Source: Mangrovibacillus cuniculi (GTDB lineage: Bacteria; Bacillota; Bacilli; Bacillales; R1DC41). From it: a DNA stretch of 64,000 nucleotides. The notes below the pieces were generated by a model. That model was not told where the DNA came from. It worked only from the letters and a program-made list of their open reading frames with translations, and did no database searches. Each line of letters begins with the position of its first letter. Position 1 is the first letter of the stretch. Below are positions 1 to 7,186 of the stretch, piece after piece. Position numbers and translations under genes: made by a program. The stretch lies in assembly GCF_015482585.1 (NCBI RefSeq), contig NZ_CP049742.1, forward strand, positions 198,501 to 262,500. Reading direction: 5' to 3'.

Positions 1-642
1 CCTGACACAGTATTCAGTTCTATCGATCATCAAGGTCGCTATGCCTATGGGAATCAAGGACCGATAGCTGGATGGAACTTAGCAAGATTGGCGGAAGCAC
101 TGATTCCGTTGTTGCACGAAGACGAGCAAAAAGGCTTGGAGCTAGCTCAGGAGCAATTGTATCGTTTCCCAAAGTTGTATGAAGAAACTTGGTTAGCGGG
201 GATGAAAAAGAAGTTGGGACTACTTGGTGAGCAAGAAGGTGATGAAGCACTAGTAAACGAACTTCTTTCGGTGATGAAAGATCAAAAGCTGGATTTCACC
301 AACACGTTCCGAGCGTTGACGTTAGGTCAGGAGGATGACTTGCTGGTATATCCTATGTTCTCGTCGTGGTATCAAAAGTGGAAAAAGAGAGTGGACGACC
401 AACCGGCAGATGTGAAAGAGCAGTCGAAACAAGTAATGAAGCAACACAATCCGCATGTCATCCCACGTAATCATTTGGTGGAAGAAACGATAGAAGAAGC
501 CGTGGAGCATGGGGATTATGGAAAAGTGGAGAAACTAATTGAGATAATGCAAACCCCTTATGAATGGAAGTCATGTGAGATTTATTATACGAATGTTCCA
601 GGAGAGGTAGATAAAGGTTACCAAACGTTTTGTGGGACTTGA
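1..642 (+). CDS. selO: Protein adenylyltransferase SelO (YdiU family), C-terminal part
   Basis: The frame is open from base 1, so the 5' end lies outside the window; 213 residues are visible. The start of the visible part reads FSSIDHQGRYAYGNQ followed by a WNLARLAEAL segment, which is characteristic of the YdiU/SelO (UPF0061) pseudokinase family. Members usually have about 480-500 residues, so roughly the last 45 percent is seen. SelO proteins transfer AMP from ATP to Ser/Thr/Tyr of protein substrates and are linked to redox stress; that is family knowledge. The catalytic kinase-like core is upstream and cannot be checked. A strong terminator follows the stop codon. Confidence 0.9.
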   Translation, partial: PDTVFSSIDHQGRYAYGNQGPIAGWNLARLAEALIPLLHEDEQKGLELAQEQLYRFPKLYEETWLAGMKKKLGLLGEQEGDEALVNELLSVMKDQKLDFTNTFRALTLGQEDDLLVYPMFSSWYQKWKKRVDDQPADVKEQSKQVMKQHNPHVIPRNHLVEETIEEAVEHGDYGKVEKLIEIMQTPYEWKSCEIYYTNVPGEVDKGYQTFCGT

Positions 643-647
643 ATAAT

Positions 648-686
648 GAGAAAGGGACTGTCGGGAATAATCGACAGTCCCTTTTT
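648..686 (+). terminator. Intrinsic terminator of selO
   Basis: A 13-bp perfect stem (AAAGGGACTGTCG at 651-663 with its complement at 672-684) and a T-run follow the selO stop by a few bases. Confidence 0.9.
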
Positions 687-733
687 CATTCGTTTTTACG
701 CAAAACTAGCTCCATACCTACTTTCATGAGTGC

Positions 734-773
734 TTGATCAAACGTTTGATTAATTTTATTGTCGGAATTTAGG
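734..773. repeat. CAAACGTTTG palindromic element, copy 1
   Basis: Bases 734-753 read TTGATCAAACGTTTGATTAA, nearly a perfect palindrome, followed by a TTTTATTGTCGG flank. The same palindrome and one-sided flank recur at 2206, 35481 and 38876. It looks like an operator of the TetR or LacI type, but no real gene starts next to this copy: it lies between the selO terminator and the tandem array. Confidence 0.65.
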
Positions 774-805
774 CAAGAGGGGATTAGGTTGGTGATTTGG
801 TAAAG

Positions 806-1405
806 CAAAAGCAAGAGAGCAAGGCGGCAAACGGCTTAAGTCGCCAAAGAGAGGAAGAGAGCAAGGCGGCAAACGGCTGAAGTCGCCAGGAGGAGCAAGA
901 GAGTAAGGCGGCAAACGGTTTAAGTCGCCAGAGAGATCAAGAGAGCAAGGCGACAAACGGTTTAAGTCGCCAGAGAGATCAAGAGAGCAAGGCGACAAAC
1001 GGCTTAAGTCGCCAGGAGGAGCAAGAGTACAAGGCGACAAACGGCTTAAGTCGCCAGGAAGAGCAAGAGAGCAAGGCGACAAACGGCTTAAGTCGCCAGG
1101 AAGAGCAAGAGTACAAGGCGACAAACGGCTTAAGTCGCCAAAGAGAGCAAGAGAGCAAGGCGACAAACGGCTTAAGTCGCCAGGAAGAGCAAGAGAGCAA
1201 GGCGACAAACGGCTTAAGTCGCCAGGAAGAGCAAGAGTACAAGGCGACAAACGGCTTAAGTCGCCAGGAGGAGCAAGTGTACAAGGCAACAAACGGCTTA
1301 AGTCGCTAGAGAGAGCAAGAGAGCAAGTCGGCAAACGGCTTAAGTCGCCAGGAGGAGCAAGAGAGCAAGTCGGCAAACGGCTTAAGTCGCCAGGAGGAAC
1401 AAGAG
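806..1405. repeat. Tandem array, 42-bp unit, about 14 copies
   Basis: Fourteen consecutive units of 42 bp, each with a core GGCGAC-11 bp-GTCGCC inverted repeat (arms vary to GGCGGC or GTCGGC) and an AGGAAGAGCAAGAGAG-like linker. Because 42 is a multiple of three, one frame stays open through most of the array and mimics a protein with a 14-residue repeat; there is no ribosome site and it should not be annotated as a gene. It lies between convergent gene ends (selO and the small membrane peptide). Confidence 0.95.
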
Positions 1406-2071
1406 TACAAGGTGGCAAGTCGTCAAAGCCGCAGAGAAGCGGAAGCAAGAGAAGGTACAAAAGCGCTTAAGCCGCATGGAAAAGGAAGAGCGCCATGCGG
1501 CAAGTCGTCAAAGTCGGGGAGAAGTGGAAGCAAGAAAGGGTACAAAAGCGCTTAAGCCGCAAGGAAAAGGAAGATCCCCATGCTGCAAGTCGGCAAAGCC
1601 GCCGAGAAGTGGAAGCAAGAAAGTGTACAAAAGCGCTTAAGCCGCAAGGAAAAGGAAGATCCCCATGCTGCAAGTCGGCAAAGCCGCCGAGAAGTGGAAG
1701 CAAGAAAGTGTACAAAAGCGCTTAAGCCGCAAGGAAAAGCAAGATCTCCATGCGGCAAGTCGTCAAAGCCGCCGAGAAGCGGAAGCAAGAAAGTGTACAA
1801 AAGCGCTTAAGCCGCAAGGAAAAGCAAGATCCCCATGCGGCAAGTCGTCAAAGCCGCCGAGAAGCGGAAGCAGGAAAGGGTACAAAAGCGCTTAAGCCGC
1901 CAGGAAAAGCAAGATCCCCATGCGGCAAGTCGGCAAAGCCGCCGAGAAGCGGAAGCAAGAAAGGGTACAAAAGCGCTTAAGCCGCAAGGAAAAGCAAGAT
2001 CTCCATGCGGCAAGTCGTCAAAGCCGCAGAGAAGCGGAAGCAAGAAAGGGTACAAAAGCGCTTAAGCCGCC
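1400..2071. repeat. Tandem array, 85-bp unit, about 8 copies
   Basis: Continuous with the preceding array. The landmark AAGCGCTTAAGCCGC recurs at 1461, 1546, 1631, 1716, 1801, 1886, 1971 and 2056, an exact 85-bp step. Each unit has two halves: the GCGCTTAAGCCGC half and a CCCATGCGGCAAGTCGTC half. The first half is shared with the array at 58.4 kb, the second with the array at 32.3 kb. The last unit ends one base before the stop codon of the minus-strand peptide gene. Confidence 0.95.
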
Positions 2072-2170
2072 TCACTCTTTCCCACGCTTCGCCAAATAAA
2101 TCCACATTCCAATAAATACGCCAAGAGATAGGATCAAAAACAACGGTAAGGACAAAAGCTGTTGGATCAT
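2072..2170 (-). CDS. Small single-pass membrane peptide (32 aa)
   Basis: A 33-codon minus-strand reading frame beginning MIQQLLSLPLFLILSLGVF and ending WIYLAKRGKE. It has a hydrophobic stretch over about residues 4-25 followed by a positively charged tail (KRGKE), the usual N-out/C-in look of short membrane subunits. AGAGGT lies about 8 bases upstream of the ATG. Length and topology recall the tiny subunits attached to membrane enzymes (for example CydS-like or YbgT-like peptides), but no homologue is recognised and no partner gene is adjacent. The palindrome at 2206-2225 lies just upstream and could be its operator. Too short for default gene callers; existence is likely but not certain. Confidence 0.5.
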   Translation of the reverse strand: MIQQLLSLPLFLILSLGVFIGMWIYLAKRGKE

Positions 2171-2205
2171 ACTGTAGACCTCTATAAAACTACATATAGT
2201 AGACA

Positions 2206-2245
2206 TTAAACAAACGTTTGTTTAATTTTATTGTCAAATTTTCTG
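2206..2245. repeat. CAAACGTTTG palindromic element, copy 2
   Basis: Bases 2206-2225, TTAAACAAACGTTTGTTTAA, are a perfect 20-bp palindrome followed by TTTTATTGTCAAATTTT, the same one-sided flank as the other three copies. On the minus strand the flank reads TTGACAAT, a -35-like hexamer, 36 bp ahead of the small peptide gene. Confidence 0.7.
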
Positions 2246-2350
2246 TCAATAATTCCAGTATTTAGTTGTTAAATTCTTAAATAATCTTCTTGCAAAAAGA
2301 ATTAGGTCTTTCGTATTGAGGGGGACGTATGAAATAATAGTAATTAGTAT

Positions 2351-2420
2351 GGGATAAGCTGATACGGAAGTAAATCCCTAGTAAATTAGTAATAAAAAAG
2401 GTGAAAACCTAGTTACTAAT
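2351..2420 (+). promoter_or_regulatory. Two hairpins in the leader of the HD-GYP gene
   Basis: Hairpin 1 pairs GGGAT (2351-2355) with ATCCC (2374-2378). Hairpin 2 pairs ATTAGTAA (2385-2392) with TTACTAAT (2413-2420) and contains an inner AGGT-GAAA-ACCT stem capped by a GNRA-type GAAA loop. The structure lies about 80 bases ahead of the start codon. It does not match the GEMM c-di-GMP riboswitch consensus as I remember it. No T-run follows. The rest of 2246-2497 shows only AT-rich leader sequence. Confidence 0.35.
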
Positions 2421-2497
2421 CAATTGGTAATCTATTTATAATTAACTAAAGTAACCGATATAAGTAAGGAATAGTGCTCTTAAGGAAGAGGATAGTT

Positions 2498-3550
2498 ATG
2501 GATTACATTACGAGAGATCTATTAGGCAAACAATTATCAGTGGATATTTTTTCTGTCCACGGGATGTTATTGCTGAAAAAGGGTGTACGAATCGAAGAAA
2601 GTCATCTCGAGAATCTCCAGAAGCATCAGTATTACTTCGATAAAAGTTTTATTGTAGATGAAAGTTCACCAAAGTATGTCACGGAAAAGATGTATGGCGA
2701 AGTGAATAAAGCAGTCGAGGCTTCCTTTCAACAATTTAAGATTCGTCCGCAGTCTACCGTTAAGAATTTAACCAATACGTTTACTCCTTTTATCAATTCT
2801 ATTATGGAATCTACTCATTTTGGGAGATTTGTTGATGATGTCAGACAATATGATAACTATACGTATCTTCATAGTATGAATGTTGGTATTTATAGTGTTG
2901 TCATAGGTAAGATTTTGAATTTGTCAGAAGAAGAAGTTCGTCTTTTGGGACTGACGGGATTATTTCATGATGTTGGTAAACTATTCATTGATAAGAATAT
3001 AATAAATAAAAGTGGGAAATTGACAGAAGATGAATGGGATAAAATGAAACAGCATCCTATGTTGGGTTACAATTTCTTAAAGGGTAATGCACAATTGCAC
3101 AAGTTTGTGTTGCAAGGCACTTTACTTCATCATGAAAAGCTAGATGGCTCTGGATACCCTTTAGGAATCACGAAAGAAAAGATCCCGTTTTTAGTTCAGA
3201 TTATAACAGTAGCAGATATCTATGATGCGCTTTATTCAACTAGAAGTTATCGGAAGAGAATGAACTTGTATGTAGCGTTGAAAATTCTATTAGATGAAGC
3301 AAGAGATGGAAAGCTAAATCTTGCTATCGTTATTCCATTTCTATACTATATTATGTCTGGAAAAAATGGACAACAAGTCACGCTAAACACAGGGGAATTA
3401 GCGGAAATTGTATTTGTTCATCCAAATGAGCCACTACAACCAATTGTAAGAATTGGAGAATCGTATATCGATATTTCGAAGCAAAGCAATTATCAAATCG
3501 TTTCTATAATAGAGATGGAGAGTCAATCCGAGAAAAAACTACCTGAATGA
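2498..3550 (+). CDS. HD-GYP domain cyclic-di-GMP phosphodiesterase
   Basis: A 350-residue cytoplasmic protein with no membrane segment. The HD-GYP domain covers about residues 110-270: HSMNVG near 125, the FHDVGK metal site with H157-D158, HHEKLDGSGYP at 211-221, and ADIYDAL. These are the residues that bind the metal centre and hydrolyse c-di-GMP to pGpG/GMP. The N-terminal 100 residues are an uncharacterised lead region common in Bacillus HD-GYP proteins. The ATG at 2498 follows GGAAGAGG at the right distance; an in-frame GTG at 2474 lacks such a site. It probably opposes diguanylate cyclases such as the GGDEF protein at 51.8 kb. Monocistronic. Confidence 0.88.
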   Translation: MDYITRDLLGKQLSVDIFSVHGMLLLKKGVRIEESHLENLQKHQYYFDKSFIVDESSPKYVTEKMYGEVNKAVEASFQQFKIRPQSTVKNLTNTFTPFINSIMESTHFGRFVDDVRQYDNYTYLHSMNVGIYSVVIGKILNLSEEEVRLLGLTGLFHDVGKLFIDKNIINKSGKLTEDEWDKMKQHPMLGYNFLKGNAQLHKFVLQGTLLHHEKLDGSGYPLGITKEKIPFLVQIITVADIYDALYSTRSYRKRMNLYVALKILLDEARDGKLNLAIVIPFLYYIMSGKNGQQVTLNTGELAEIVFVHPNEPLQPIVRIGESYIDISKQSNYQIVSIIEMESQSEKKLPE

Positions 3551-3562
3551 GGTAGTTTTTTT
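3533..3562 (+). terminator. Intrinsic terminator overlapping the HD-GYP stop
   Basis: AACTACCT pairs with AGGTAGTT across a 5-base loop containing the stop codon, followed by seven T. Confidence 0.88.
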
Positions 3563-3724
3563 ATTTTATGGGAAAGAAGTAAGATTACGCAATATTGAAC
3601 CAAATTTATCATGAAATATTACTGTGACTTCATGAAACGATAACATCATTGTCATGCTTTCTTAGTACCTGCTTTAAATTAAGTATTTATGATAAAGGTA
3701 ATTCCAATGAAGGAGGCGTTACCT

Positions 3725-5614
3725 TTGAGTAAGAATAATGAACCTACTTTTGATAAGAAAGAATACGATCAGTCCAAAAGATCTTTTTTAAAATACTTTC
3801 TAGCTGGATCAGCAGTGGTGGCTATGGAAACGAGTGGGTTAACAAAACTATCTTCATTTGTTTCTTCCGCACAAGCAGCAACAGCAGTATCTCCTTTTGT
3901 GGCATCTAAACCTGTTGGAGAAGGGTTCCCTCAATCTATTGCATCTGGAGATCCTACTTCTTCTGGAATCATGCTTTGGTCTAGAGTAGAGCCTACAGCA
4001 GAACCTGGACTTTCAAATAGAGAGTTTACAAGTGATGTAATCTATTGGTTAGAAAACCAACAAGCACAAAACGATGCAACACTTGAGTCAGCAATATCAG
4101 AAGGAAAATTCATTATGTTTGAAGTGAGTAAACAACAAGATTTCTCTTCTACAGAAATCCGAGGATTTACGCCAATCTGGAAAGACCATGACCATGTTGT
4201 ACGACTTGATTTAGATGGAAAGCTATCCGCTAATCAACAGTATTACTACCGTTTCATTACGAAATCAGGTTTAGTGAGTAAAACAGGTAAATTCAAAACG
4301 TTACCAACTGAGAATTCAGATGTAGCAAGTGCTACTATCGGATATGTTAGTTGCCAAGATTATACGAATGGCTATTTTACTGCACTTGGACATATGGCGG
4401 ATGAGGAAATGGACTTTTTCCTTCATCTTGGGGACTACATTTACGAGTCTGTGGGAGATGCTGCTTATCAAGGAGATTTAGCAGATCGTCAAATTACCCT
4501 TCCAAGTGGACAAACAAAAGCTATTAGATTAGATGATTATCGCAAATTGTATCAAACATATCGAAAAGATAAAGATCTGCAAAAGCTTCATGAACGACAT
4601 GCGATGGTTGGGATCTGGGATGATCATGAGTTTGCCAACGACACTTATTATCCAGCCGTTGCGCCAGATGATAACCCAGAATCAGATCCATATCGTCGAC
4701 TAGTGGCGAATCAAGTTTGGTTCGAATATATGCCAGCAAGAGTACCTTACAACCCAAATGGGACTTTTGAAGATTCCGTTAAAATCTATCGTACTGTGAC
4801 AATCGGAAACCTTGCTTCCATTGTTATGACAGATGAAAGGTTATATCGTAGTGCGCATCCTTGTGGGCAAGAGACATTAGATCGCTACCTAACTAGAGGT
4901 TGTGAAAATATTAATGCTTCTAATCGCTCCATGCTTGGAACGACGCAACGCGATTGGTTCTTAAACGAAATTAAAAGTTCTAATAAAACGTGGAAAGTAT
5001 GGGGGAATGAAGTACAAGTTACCCAACTAAAAGCATTAACCAATTTCCTTAACTTGGATGCTTGGGATGGATATGCTTATGAGCGTAAACTAATTGCAGA
5101 CACCTTAAAAAACAACAATATTAAGAATTTCCTTGCACTTACAGGAGACTTCCACACATTTGAAGCTTCCTACATTCAAGATGAGTACAAGCTGTTTGGA
5201 GAAAAACTTGGTGTAGAGCTAATGGTAGGATCGGTAACTTCCACTAATTTACGTGAAACGTTCCGAAATGTTATCAATCAAACACCAGATTTCTCAAGTC
5301 CTATTCCTATGAGTGCAGCAAGTGAGCTTGTAAATAAACTAAAAACGAGATTGACAGATGCAAGTACCTTTACAGCAGAACTTCTTTTTAAAGAATTACA
5401 AAATATTGTAAAAGTAGAAAACCCATGGATTGAGCTATTCGATAGTACGACGCATGGGTATGCTTTATTACAGCTTTCGAAGACAAACGCAAAATGGACT
5501 GCTTATGCAGTAGATAATATTGAAAAACCATCATCCACAAAGTCATTGCTATGGCAATGTGAAGTACCAAACGGTAAAGCGAAAATTAACGTATTAGAAG
5601 GAAGTATTTTCTAA
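3725..5614 (+). CDS. phoD: Secreted PhoD-type alkaline phosphatase/phosphodiesterase (Tat substrate)
   Basis: About 629 residues. The N-terminus carries a twin-arginine-type signal reading SKRSFLKYFLAG, followed by a hydrophobic stretch and an AQA signal peptidase site near residue 50. The usual RR is KR here. The mature part has PhoD metallophosphatase motifs: LHLGDYIYE, GIWDDHEFANDT and LTGDFHTFEAS. PhoD cleaves phosphodiesters and monoesters, including teichoic acid, outside the membrane using Fe/Ca. It is directly followed by tatA and tatC, as in the phosphate-starvation phoD-tatAd-tatCd operon of B. subtilis, which supports dedicated export. I chose the TTG at 3725 because AAGGAGG (3710-3716) is correctly spaced; an upstream in-frame ATG at 3689 has no ribosome site. 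No clear Pho box was identified. Confidence 0.92.
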   Translation: MSKNNEPTFDKKEYDQSKRSFLKYFLAGSAVVAMETSGLTKLSSFVSSAQAATAVSPFVASKPVGEGFPQSIASGDPTSSGIMLWSRVEPTAEPGLSNREFTSDVIYWLENQQAQNDATLESAISEGKFIMFEVSKQQDFSSTEIRGFTPIWKDHDHVVRLDLDGKLSANQQYYYRFITKSGLVSKTGKFKTLPTENSDVASATIGYVSCQDYTNGYFTALGHMADEEMDFFLHLGDYIYESVGDAAYQGDLADRQITLPSGQTKAIRLDDYRKLYQTYRKDKDLQKLHERHAMVGIWDDHEFANDTYYPAVAPDDNPESDPYRRLVANQVWFEYMPARVPYNPNGTFEDSVKIYRTVTIGNLASIVMTDERLYRSAHPCGQETLDRYLTRGCENINASNRSMLGTTQRDWFLNEIKSSNKTWKVWGNEVQVTQLKALTNFLNLDAWDGYAYERKLIADTLKNNNIKNFLALTGDFHTFEASYIQDEYKLFGEKLGVELMVGSVTSTNLRETFRNVINQTPDFSSPIPMSAASELVNKLKTRLTDASTFTAELLFKELQNIVKVENPWIELFDSTTHGYALLQLSKTNAKWTAYAVDNIEKPSSTKSLLWQCEVPNGKAKINVLEGSIF

Positions 5615-5626
5615 GGAGGAGATTAC

Positions 5627-5824
5627 GTGCTACAGAGTATAGGAATCCCAGGTTTAATTTTAATTCTCATTATTGCTTTAATTGTCTTTGGGCCATCCAA
5701 GCTACCGGAAATTGGACGTTCGTTTGGAGTCACATTGAAAGAATTTAAAAAAGGAACAAAAGATATTATGGCAGACGAACCATCCACAGCAACAACGGAA
5801 ACACAAAAAAACAAAGAAGCATAA
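5627..5824 (+). CDS. tatA: Twin-arginine translocase subunit TatA
   Basis: A 65-residue protein with one N-terminal membrane helix (about residues 4-20), the FGP hinge and the amphipathic helix [16 protein letters not shown], then a charged hydrophilic tail. This is the TatAd/TatAy type that forms the pore with TatC in a minimal two-component Tat system. The start is GTG with an AAGGAGGAGA site. It lies 12 bp behind phoD. Confidence 0.93.
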   Translation: MLQSIGIPGLILILIIALIVFGPSKLPEIGRSFGVTLKEFKKGTKDIMADEPSTATTETQKNKEA

Positions 5825-5830
5825 TTGGTT

Positions 5831-5858
5831 GTCTACACCCAACATGATGGGTGTAGAC
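5831..5858 (+). terminator. Hairpin between tatA and tatC
   Basis: A perfect 10-bp stem, GTCTACACCC and GGGTGTAGAC with an 8-base loop. The following CCTTTCTTT is a poor T-run, so it may attenuate or stabilise the tatA mRNA end so that more TatA than TatC is made. Confidence 0.6.
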
Positions 5859-5886
5859 CCTTTCTTTAGGTGCAAAGGAGGGTGAA

Positions 5887-6618
5887 ATGGTGAAAGGAAA
5901 TGAGATGTTGTTCACGCATATGCAAGAATTACGACAAAGAATGATCTATGTGTTGATTGTATATGTTGTGTTTTTAGTGGCAGGATTTGTGTTCGTTAAA
6001 AAGTTGTATCATTGGCTGTTACAAAATGCAGAAGTTTCCTTAACAGTACTTGGACCATCAGAGATTCTATGGATTTATTTCATGCTTGCAAGTCTTTGTT
6101 CCATATCGCTTACAATCCCTTTCATTGCTTATCAAGTGTGGGCTTTTATCCGACCAGCATTGAAGCAGGAAGAGAGAAAAGCAACGCTCGTATTCATCCC
6201 GTTATTATTTATCCTATTCATTGGAGGGATAGCATTCGGCTACTTCGTTGTATTCCCTTCCGTTTATGCTTTTATCGTCTCTTTATCTAGCGGAATGTTC
6301 GACACTACCTTCACGGTGGAGAAGTATTTCCGATTCCTATTGCAAATTACGTTGCCATTAGGCTTGCTGTTTGAGATGCCTGCTGTCGTGTTGTTCTTGA
6401 CAAAGCTACGCTTATTAACGCCAACCGTTATGATGAAATACCGTAAATATGTACTATTCGCATTGGTTATTATCTCAGCAGTAGTGACACCACCGGACTT
6501 TATCTCCCAGCTATTTGTGCTAATACCGATGATCTTGCTATATGAAGCAAGCATCATAATCTGTAAAATTGTCTATAACCGTCAAAAAGAAAGAGATTTA
6601 GTGTTCTCTTCTTCATAA
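5887..6618 (+). CDS. tatC: Twin-arginine translocase receptor subunit TatC
   Basis: A 243-residue integral membrane protein with six predicted helices. The N-terminus reads HMQELRQRMIY, the TatC signature (H-x-x-E-L-R-x-R) whose Glu takes part in recognition of the twin-arginine signal. LFEMPAVVLFL and the VVTPPDFISQ loop are also typical. AAAGGAGGGTG precedes the ATG. Together with tatA it forms the translocase expected to export the adjacent PhoD. No conventional terminator follows; the dispersed repeat starts about 30 bp later. Confidence 0.93.
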   Translation: MVKGNEMLFTHMQELRQRMIYVLIVYVVFLVAGFVFVKKLYHWLLQNAEVSLTVLGPSEILWIYFMLASLCSISLTIPFIAYQVWAFIRPALKQEERKATLVFIPLLFILFIGGIAFGYFVVFPSVYAFIVSLSSGMFDTTFTVEKYFRFLLQITLPLGLLFEMPAVVLFLTKLRLLTPTVMMKYRKYVLFALVIISAVVTPPDFISQLFVLIPMILLYEASIIICKIVYNRQKERDLVFSSS

Positions 6619-6651
6619 AAGTCACCCTGTCTAAAAGAGGCTGGGACAACA

Positions 6652-6900
6652 CCAAAAGTGACTGCACAGGGATTTCCGCTGCAGGGGGACGCTTTCCACT
6701 TAGAAAAGCGAAAGGCGCGCGTTTAGCCGCGGCAGGAAAGTTTGAAAGCATGAGGAGGCAGATCTTCAGCCACCGGAGGGCTTTCGGACTTTACCAAGCG
6801 GTTGCGCACCTGGAGCTAGACATGGCATCTTTATTTTAAAACTCCTGTGGGGTCTCGACGAACCGCTATATCCCGTAGGAGTCGCCCCCTTCCGCTCCAA
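6652..6900. repeat. Dispersed intergenic element, full copy 1
   Basis: About 250 bp, starting near GACTGCACAGGGAT, with internal landmarks GGCGCGCG, GGCAGGAAAGTT, TTCAGCCACCGGAG, GGTTGCGCACCTGGAGCTAG and ending GGAGTCGCCCCCTTCCGCT. A shorter full copy is at 41.3 kb and partial copies are at 28.96 and 53.4 kb. It is GC-rich against an AT-rich background and has no coding potential. It resembles repeats common in Bacillaceae intergenic regions. Confidence 0.85.
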
Positions 6901-6980
6901 TCCCTAAGATTAATTAGGTAAGAACACTACTTCCGCAGTGACTTATTTCTAAAACTATAATTAATATGAATTTTAAATAT

Positions 6981-7014
6981 AAAGGTGCATTCGCTAATGA
7001 ATGTACCTTTTATT
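6981..7014 (+). terminator. Hairpin with T-run downstream of the dispersed element
   Basis: AAAGGTGCATTC (6981-6992) pairs, with one G-T, with GAATGTACCTTT (6999-7010). It is related to hairpins at 28.82 kb and 41.58 kb that also lie beside this dispersed element. Confidence 0.65.
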
Positions 7015-7104
7015 CGTTTTGTATTACCTCGTTCAGTCATTATCTATGTAACTCCCAACCTGTTCCACACCAAAAAAGTACAGTTAATACCAAAAGATTA
7101 CTAA

Positions 7105-7143
7105 TGATAACGCTTACAAATGGGTGTTAGAGAATCATATAAT
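7105..7143 (+). promoter_or_regulatory. cre-like CcpA box over a promoter
   Basis: TGATAACGCTTACA (7105-7118) matches the CcpA cre consensus with one mismatch. It overlaps a TTACAA -35 (7114-7119) placed 18 bp ahead of a perfect TATAAT -10 (7138-7143). This layout predicts carbon catabolite repression of the sugar transporter operon. Confidence 0.7.
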
Positions 7144-7186
7144 CAAACTGTACTAATACAAAAAACGAACACAGGGGGAAAAGAAA

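Noticed and set aside
690-757. A 13-codon minus-strand frame starting MKVGMELVLRKNE behind palindrome copy 1
   Set aside because: Too short, with no ribosome site; could be a remnant of a gene once controlled by the palindrome.
756-1460. A 234-residue minus-strand reading frame of 14-residue repeats (PGDLSRLSPCSLAL type)
   Set aside because: It is produced by the 42-bp DNA repeat, whose length is a multiple of three. There is no ribosome site, and another frame is open across the same repeats.
806-2071. CRISPR array
   Set aside because: Units are contiguous, with no unique spacers between conserved repeats, and no cas genes are near.
2351-2420. GEMM c-di-GMP riboswitch ahead of the HD-GYP gene
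   Set aside because: The conserved GEMM core segments are not found; only generic hairpins are present.
3600-3724. Pho box (TTAACA-type repeats) ahead of phoD
   Set aside because: Only scattered partial matches without the regular spacing; not claimed.
6652-6900. tRNA or known small-RNA gene in the GC-rich dispersed element
   Set aside because: No cloverleaf, no recognised RNA family; the element is a repeat with deletion derivatives.
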